Part shown: positions 58,324 to 64,000 of the stretch, one piece after another
Layout of the letters: each line of letters begins with the position of its first letter
How positions within the stretch are numbered: the first letter of the stretch is position 1
Assembly: GCA_015296085.1 (NCBI GenBank)
Contig: DVDT01000112.1
Coordinates: 17,404-81,403 of the forward strand
Length of the DNA stretch: 64,000 nt
Source of the DNA: Trichormus sp. M33_DOE_039
Lineage (GTDB): Bacteria > Cyanobacteriota > Cyanobacteriia > Cyanobacteriales > Nostocaceae
Reading direction: 5' to 3'
Position numbers and translations under genes: made by a program
Notes under the pieces: generated by a model
The model's database searches: none
The model's input: the letters and a program-made list of their open reading frames with translations, nothing else
Told to the model about the DNA's origin: nothing

Positions 58324-61300
58324 ATGTTTTCATTACCTAATTATCAAATTTTAGAGTTAATTAATGATGCCACAAACACTGCTGTGTATCGAGCTAGAAA
58401 AAATCAAGATGCTCAAATAGTAGTTATTAAAGTTTTAAAAACAGAATATCCTGAATTAAAAGATATAGCAGCACTTAAGCATGAGTATGAGTTAATCAAA
58501 AATTTAGATATACCGGGAGTTATCCAAACTCATGGTCTAGAAAAATATCGCAATGGATTTGCCATCATTTTAGAAAACTTTGATGGCATCTCTCTGAATA
58601 ATATTATCCAAGATACAAATATCAGTTTACTAAATTTTCTAAATATAGCAACTCAAATTACTCAGGCTTTGGGTGAATTACATCAAAATCATATTATTCA
58701 TAAAGATATTAAGCCCCAAAATATCATTGTTAATAAAGACACACAAAAAATTAAAATCATTGATTTTTCTATTTCGTCACTCCTATTACAAGAAAAACCT
58801 CAACTGAGTAACCCTGACTTGCTTGAAGGTACTTTAGCTTATATGTCTCCAGAGCAAACAGGAAGAATGAATCGGTCAGTTGATTACCGTACAGACTTCT
58901 ATTCTTTAGGCATAACTTTTTATGAAATGCTCACAGGTAAGTTACCTTTTAATGTCACTGATCCTATGGAATTAGTACATTGTCATATTGCCAGACAACC
59001 TGTGCCTGTAAATCAATTAGTTCCAGAAATTCCTCCAATAATTTCCGCAATTATCATGAAACTACTCAGCAAAACTGCTGAGGAAAGATATCAAAATGCT
59101 TTTGGAATTAAAGCAGATTTAGAAAAATGTCTCAATCAATTAGAGCAAGATGGTTATATATCTAACTTTGATATTGCTCAGTATGATCAGTCAAGTCAAC
59201 TGCAAATTCCCGAAAAACTTTATGGTAGAGAAGCAGAAGTAGAGATTTTAATGACTGCTTTTGCAAGAATTAATCAAGGAAATAAAGAATTCATTCTAGT
59301 GGCTGGTTATTCCGGTATTGGTAAATCAGCATTAGTTCATGAAATTCATAAACCTATTATCAAAAATCGGGGCTATTTCATTTCTGGTAAATTTGAACAG
59401 TTCCAACGTAATATTCCTTATGCCTCATTGATTCAAGCATTTCAAGGCTTAATACAGCAATTGCTGGCAGAAAGTGAATTACAACTAGCAGATTGGAAAG
59501 AAAAAATTCTAGAAGCGTTAGTTCCTAATGCTCAAATTATTATTGATGTCATCCCCGAACTAGAATTGATTATTGGCAAACAACCAGAAGTAACGCAATT
59601 AGCCTCAGCAGAAGCGCAAAATCGCTTTAACTTACTTTTTCAAAAATTTATTAATGTGTTTGCTCAAAAAGAGCATCCATTGGTTTTATTTTTAGATGAT
59701 TTACAATGGTCAGACTTAGCTTCATTAAAGCTAATCCAATTATTGGCTACAGACTCTGATCTGCAATATTTATTAATCATTGGATCTTATCGAGATAATG
59801 AAGTTGATGCTAGTCATTCCTTAATGTTGACTTTGCAGGAAATTGCAAAAACTAGTGTCAATATCCAGACAATTAACTGTAAACCATTAAAAATTACAGA
59901 TGTCTGTCAATTAATCCATGAAACCCTAAAATGTGAATTAGAAAATACTAAAGATTTAGCGACACTAATTTATAAAAAAACTGCTGGCAATCCTTTTTTT
60001 ATAAATCAGTTACTTAAGTTTATCTATCAAGAACACTTAATTAAATTTGATTTTATTACGGGTCGATGGCAATGGGAAATTCAACATATTCAATCTTTGG
60101 GAATTACTGATAATGTTGTTGAATTGATGATTGGTAAAATTCAAAAGCTCAAAGACAGCACACAAAATATTCTAAAATTAGCTGCCTGTATTGGCAATCG
60201 TTTTAACTTGAATATGTTGGCTTGTGTTCATGAAAAATCTCAAAATGAATCAGCATTAGAACTTTGGGAAGCATTACAAGCTGGTTTAATTGTACCTTTA
60301 AGTGAAAGTTACAAACTTCCACAGGTATTAGAGGATGTTGATGTTTTTATCATTGATTATAAATTTCTCCACGATCGCGTGCAGCAAGCAGCATATGCGT
60401 TAATTCCTGATGAGCATAAACAGGCGATTCATCTAAATATTGGTAGAGTGCTATTAAGCAATATAGATGAAAATTTATTGGAGGAGAAAATCTTTGACAT
60501 TGTTAATCAGTTAAATATTGCTACTGAATTAATTACCTCTTTAGAAGAAAGATATCAATTAGCAAGATTAAATCTCATGGCTGGATGTAAAGCTAAAGAC
60601 TCAACAGCTTATGAATCTGCTGTGAAATTTTTTAATCAAGGTCTCAGTTTACTAGCAGATGATTGTTGGCAAAATCACTATCAACTAACTCTGAGTCTCT
60701 ATGTAGAAACCATAGAAGCTGAATACTTAAACACAAACTTTGAACGGGCAGAACCATTATTTACTAATGTGATTAATAATAGTAAGAATCTTCTGGATAC
60801 GCTCAGAGTATATGAGAAAAAAATTCAATTTTATGTTGCACAAAATAAGATGAGAGAAGCATTAGATTTAGATTTGCAAGTTCTCACAATGCTGGAAGTA
60901 TCTCTTTCCCAAACTCCACCAGTAGATTTAAGTATTGAGGAATTAGCCAATCTACCAGTCATGACTGATACTCATAAACTCGCTGCCATGCGAATACTAA
61001 TGACAGCCATGCCACCAGCTTATTTAGCTGATCCTGCTCTTTTGCCATTGATTGCCTTTACAATGGTTGATCTCTGTGTGCAGTATGGCAATTCATCCTT
61101 TGCGGCTTATGCCTATGGTTTTTATGGGCTAATTTTATGTGGGCCTCTCAAGGATATTGAATCAGGATATCGATTCGGTAAACTATCTTTGCAGATTTTA
61201 GAACAGTTCAATGCTAAAGAGATTAAATCTAAGGTATACGCATTATTTAATATTTTTGTCAGACATTGGAAAGAACATATTCAAACAACAGTAGAACCGC

Positions 61301-63684
61301 TCAAAGAAGGTGTAGAAAGTGGCTTAGAAACGGGAGATATTGAGTATGTTGGCTATAATGGTATGTTGGCTTGTTGGCATCCTTTCTTGGCTGGGGAAAA
61401 ATTAGACATAGTTGAACAGATACTAGAGCAATACATTAAATTATCACACAAAATACAACAGGAACATTTTACTTTTTGCTTGCTAATTTTAAAGCAAATG
61501 GTAGTCGAATTAATCCAAGGTGTAGAGAATAAAAATTATTTAGAAGGTGAAAATTTTAATCAATCAATAATGCAGAGGATGGCAGGCAATATTACAGCCA
61601 TTTTTTATGCTTATCTTTCTAAGAGTATTCTGAGTTATTTATTTAGAGACTATGTTGAATCTATAAAAAACGCTCAACTAGCTCAAGAATACGAGGTCGC
61701 TGTCGGTGGAACTGTATATTTAGTAGAATATAAATTTTATTATTCTTTAGCACTGCTTGCTGTTGCTTTGGATACGAATTCACAGGCAAATATTAATAGT
61801 GAATATAACTTAAAAGCTGTTATAGAACAAGTAGAATCAAATCAGCAGCAATTGAAAACATGGGCAGAACATGCACCTATAAATCATCAGCACAAGTATG
61901 AACTAGTAGCGGCAGAAACAGCACGACTTCTAGGACAGACCCTAGCAGCAATGGAATATTATGATTGTGCAATTCGAGGTGCTAACAATTCTGGATATAT
62001 TCATGAAGAGGCTTTAGCTTATGAACGTGCAGCAGAATTTTATCTCAGTCTAGGTAGAAATGAATTTGCTTCGTTATATATGACCAAGGCACACTATGGT
62101 TATCGTCATTGGGGAGCAAGTGCTAAAGTTAAAGATTTGGAATTACAATATTCAGAATTGATTGCTAAGGTATCTACAAAACATCAAGTAGGCTTTACAA
62201 GTAATAATATTACTGCTTCTACAGGGAGTGCAAAAGCTAGCGAACTAGATTTAATTACCGTGATTAAAGCATCACAAGCCTTATCAGAAGTAATTTTATT
62301 AGATAATCTCTTAGAAAAATTAATGACAATTGTGATTGAAAATGCTGGCGCACAAACAGGTATTTTAATTCTAGAAAAAGAAGGTAGATTATTCATTGAA
62401 GCAAAAGCTTGTGTAGACCAAGACGATGTAACTGTTGGTCAATCAACGCCAGTAAGAGATAATCAGCAATTGCCATTGTCTGTAATTAATTATGTGGCGA
62501 GGACAAAAAAAGATGTAGTTTTAGCTGATGCGGGGATTGAAGGTGGTTTTGCCATAGATCCTTATATTGTTAGTCATCGCATTAAGTCACTTATGTGTAC
62601 TTCTATAGTGAATCAAGGTAAATTAATTGGTTTGCTCTATTTAGAAAATAATTTAACAGTGGGAGTATTTACTCCTCATAGAATACAGATATTAAAGATC
62701 CTATCTTCACAGGCGGCAATTTCTATAGAGAATGCTCAGTTTTATGCAAATCTAGAAGAAAAAATACAGGAAAGAACTAGAGAATTAAATGAAAATAATA
62801 TTAGATTAAAGCAAACACTGCGAGAATTAAAAGTCACTCAAACACAACTGATTCAAACAGAAAAAATGTCGAGTTTGGGACAAATGGTTGCTGGAATTGC
62901 TCATGAAATTAATAACCCTGTGAGTTTTATTCATGGCAACCTAGGCCATATAGATGGCTACACCCAAGATTTACTAACTCTAATTAATATTTACCAAGAC
63001 ATATATCCTGATACAGCACCAGAAGTTGCAGAATTTTTAGAAGATGTTGATGTGGAGTTTATTAAAAAAGACATACCGAAGATTTTATCTTCTATGAAAA
63101 TTGGGACACAGCGCATTCGAGAAATTGTGCTGACCTTACGTAACTTCTCTCGGTTAGATGAAGCTGACATGAAGCCTGTCAACATTCATGAGGGAATTGA
63201 GAGTACGTTGTTAATTTTGCAGAGTCGTCTGCAAGCAAAGCCAGGTCAGGCTGCAATTGAGATTATCAAAGATTATGGTAATTTACCAAAAGTTGAATGT
63301 TATGCAGGTCAACTCAATCAGGCGTTTATGAATGTCTTGAATAATGCGATTGACGCTATGGAGAAGCAGAATCAGGGAAGAACAGCAGAGGAAATTAACC
63401 ATAATTCTAGCGCGATCGCAATTCGTACCCAAGTAATCAATCCTGATTTTGTAGCTATTGCTATTCAGGATCATGGTGTAGGTATGGATGATAGTGTTAA
63501 ACAAAGGATATTTGATCCATTTTTCACTACTAAACCAGTAGGACAAGGAACTGGTTTAGGACTATCCATCACTTATCAAATTGTGGTAGATAAACATCAA
63601 GGTACGATAGAGTGCATTTCTGAACCTGGACAGGGGACAGAGTTTATCATTCAAATACCCTGTAAGCAAAAACGGTCAATTTAG
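58324..63684 (+). CDS. Ser/Thr kinase-AAA ATPase-GAF-histidine kinase giant signalling protein
   Basis: 1786 residues from ATG 58324 (frame extends to TTG 58300). Residues 5-260: protein kinase with HKDIKPQNIIV (catalytic Asp), IDFSIS in place of DFG, and LAYMSPEQTGR. About 325-520: AAA/STAND-type ATPase with AGYSGIGKSALV (Walker A) and LFLDDLQW (Walker B). About 700-1290: helical, TPR-like. About 1310-1470: GAF. Then coiled coil and a histidine kinase with GIAHEINNPVSF (His about 1527) and GTGLGLSITYQI. This is the HstK-type architecture known in Nostoc. Cytoplasmic; no receiver protein is adjacent. Confidence 0.93.
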   Translation: MFSLPNYQILELINDATNTAVYRARKNQDAQIVVIKVLKTEYPELKDIAALKHEYELIKNLDIPGVIQTHGLEKYRNGFAIILENFDGISLNNIIQDTNISLLNFLNIATQITQALGELHQNHIIHKDIKPQNIIVNKDTQKIKIIDFSISSLLLQEKPQLSNPDLLEGTLAYMSPEQTGRMNRSVDYRTDFYSLGITFYEMLTGKLPFNVTDPMELVHCHIARQPVPVNQLVPEIPPIISAIIMKLLSKTAEERYQNAFGIKADLEKCLNQLEQDGYISNFDIAQYDQSSQLQIPEKLYGREAEVEILMTAFARINQGNKEFILVAGYSGIGKSALVHEIHKPIIKNRGYFISGKFEQFQRNIPYASLIQAFQGLIQQLLAESELQLADWKEKILEALVPNAQIIIDVIPELELIIGKQPEVTQLASAEAQNRFNLLFQKFINVFAQKEHPLVLFLDDLQWSDLASLKLIQLLATDSDLQYLLIIGSYRDNEVDASHSLMLTLQEIAKTSVNIQTINCKPLKITDVCQLIHETLKCELENTKDLATLIYKKTAGNPFFINQLLKFIYQEHLIKFDFITGRWQWEIQHIQSLGITDNVVELMIGKIQKLKDSTQNILKLAACIGNRFNLNMLACVHEKSQNESALELWEALQAGLIVPLSESYKLPQVLEDVDVFIIDYKFLHDRVQQAAYALIPDEHKQAIHLNIGRVLLSNIDENLLEEKIFDIVNQLNIATELITSLEERYQLARLNLMAGCKAKDSTAYESAVKFFNQGLSLLADDCWQNHYQLTLSLYVETIEAEYLNTNFERAEPLFTNVINNSKNLLDTLRVYEKKIQFYVAQNKMREALDLDLQVLTMLEVSLSQTPPVDLSIEELANLPVMTDTHKLAAMRILMTAMPPAYLADPALLPLIAFTMVDLCVQYGNSSFAAYAYGFYGLILCGPLKDIESGYRFGKLSLQILEQFNAKEIKSKVYALFNIFVRHWKEHIQTTVEPLKEGVESGLETGDIEYVGYNGMLACWHPFLAGEKLDIVEQILEQYIKLSHKIQQEHFTFCLLILKQMVVELIQGVENKNYLEGENFNQSIMQRMAGNITAIFYAYLSKSILSYLFRDYVESIKNAQLAQEYEVAVGGTVYLVEYKFYYSLALLAVALDTNSQANINSEYNLKAVIEQVESNQQQLKTWAEHAPINHQHKYELVAAETARLLGQTLAAMEYYDCAIRGANNSGYIHEEALAYERAAEFYLSLGRNEFASLYMTKAHYGYRHWGASAKVKDLELQYSELIAKVSTKHQVGFTSNNITASTGSAKASELDLITVIKASQALSEVILLDNLLEKLMTIVIENAGAQTGILILEKEGRLFIEAKACVDQDDVTVGQSTPVRDNQQLPLSVINYVARTKKDVVLADAGIEGGFAIDPYIVSHRIKSLMCTSIVNQGKLIGLLYLENNLTVGVFTPHRIQILKILSSQAAISIENAQFYANLEEKIQERTRELNENNIRLKQTLRELKVTQTQLIQTEKMSSLGQMVAGIAHEINNPVSFIHGNLGHIDGYTQDLLTLINIYQDIYPDTAPEVAEFLEDVDVEFIKKDIPKILSSMKIGTQRIREIVLTLRNFSRLDEADMKPVNIHEGIESTLLILQSRLQAKPGQAAIEIIKDYGNLPKVECYAGQLNQAFMNVLNNAIDAMEKQNQGRTAEEINHNSSAIAIRTQVINPDFVAIAIQDHGVGMDDSVKQRIFDPFFTTKPVGQGTGLGLSITYQIVVDKHQGTIECISEPGQGTEFIIQIPCKQKRSI

Positions 63685-64000
63685 CATGAAACGTGTTAGC
63701 AAACCTATGCGCGACTTGATCAATTTTGTTGGTAAAGCTGTCTCTATCACTAAAACCTGTGTGGAACGGTAGTTTTAGCTTTTGAACTTTATTAATAGAG
63801 TGCAAAGTATTTGCGCAAAAAGCAGCGTTTAGCGTGAATAATCGCATTTATCATCCACTTAGTTGTTGTGAACTGCAATCATAAACGCCCAAAACTGCAA
63901 TCAAGGCAAATTTGAAACCAGATTAATCTGCAACTAGAGGTAGTCTCAAAACCACAATAAATGCGGCCCAAACCACAATAAATGCAACGAAACTGCAATC
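63685..64000. repeat. Downstream region with degenerate ~21-base tandem repeats running off the window
   Basis: From 63871 units of the form AAAC-YRCAAT-MAAYGC recur; two copies of AAACCACAATAAATGC (63949-63964, 63970-63985) are exactly 21 bases apart. The array continues past the edge. No gene is seen after the kinase stop. Confidence 0.55.

Overview
The window looks like chromosomal DNA of a heterocyst-forming cyanobacterium of the Nostoc/Anabaena type. Supporting signs are frequent GCGATCGC (HIP1) octamers, AT-rich intergenic DNA with G/C heptamer tandem repeats and small palindromic repeats, a DevB/DevC-type exporter pair, FAD oxidoreductases of the carotenoid-desaturase type, very large kinase/AAA/GAF/histidine-kinase proteins, and a PAS-rich hybrid sensor kinase. 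The species cannot be named from the sequence alone.

Layout. 1-4900: end of a nonribosomal peptide synthetase (carrier protein plus thioesterase), a membrane methyltransferase, and a DevB/DevC exporter pair with no ATPase gene. 4992-9403: SRPBCC protein, a YdhR-like protein divergent from a TetR regulator with a candidate operator, MltA, a small ORF, RsgA. 9822-13831: a two-gene signalling operon. 13890-15401: FAD oxidoreductase. 15504-20802: the remarkable locus (below). 20892-23324: two small membrane proteins, then an unknown protein with a ThiF/E1-like enzyme. 23350-24720: DAHP synthase with a long leader carrying two intrinsic terminators. 25001-41034: mostly housekeeping genes (DnaJ/pentapeptide, SDR, hydrolase-like, DHS-like, AroE, methyltransferases, TrhO, tRNA-Ala, PlsC, nitroreductase, SsuA-like lipoprotein, aldo/keto reductase). 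41278-48819: GGDEF/EAL protein and a three-subunit molybdenum aldehyde-oxidoreductase-type operon divergent from an FAD monooxygenase. 48814-52002: PIN fragment, a DUF433/PIN-like pair, leuD and leuC. 52194-63684: nuclease-like protein, DUF1499 protein, an acetoacetate-decarboxylase-like/FAD-oxidoreductase pair, and a 1786-residue kinase/AAA/GAF/histidine kinase.

Main discovery, 15504-20802. Five structured RNAs (15959-16138, 16154-16315, 17173-17300, 17857-17935, 20593-20802) share one scaffold: an outer helix, an internal loop with CCC-N-A on the 5' side and ACTT (usually AACTT) on the 3' side, an inner helix, and a TACATA-like motif opening a variable insert. The helices pair almost perfectly although their sequences differ from RNA to RNA. 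The internal loop matches the Ro60-binding site of Y RNAs (CCGA opposite ACUU), and a Ro60/TROVE-like vWA protein is encoded among them. The inserts copy translation-apparatus parts: a complete tRNA cloverleaf with a CUA anticodon loop; a tRNA D arm; a 23S rRNA helix 70/71 segment; and, in one RNA, both the sarcin-ricin loop and the L11-binding GTPase-associated centre. The same locus encodes a paralogue of ribosomal protein bL12, whose partners on the ribosome are exactly these GTPase-centre elements, plus a conserved-looking 240-residue basic protein and a 66-residue protein. I infer a Ro60-organised set of ribosome/tRNA mimic RNAs, possibly decoys for translational GTPases or for RNA-cleaving toxins. 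A PIN toxin pair lies beside the sarcin-ricin mimic. A ThiF-like E1 operon lies 1 kb further on and may or may not belong.

Limits: all homology calls are from reading and memory; no search or folding program was run. Start codons were moved inward where the longest frame began at TTG/GTG without support.
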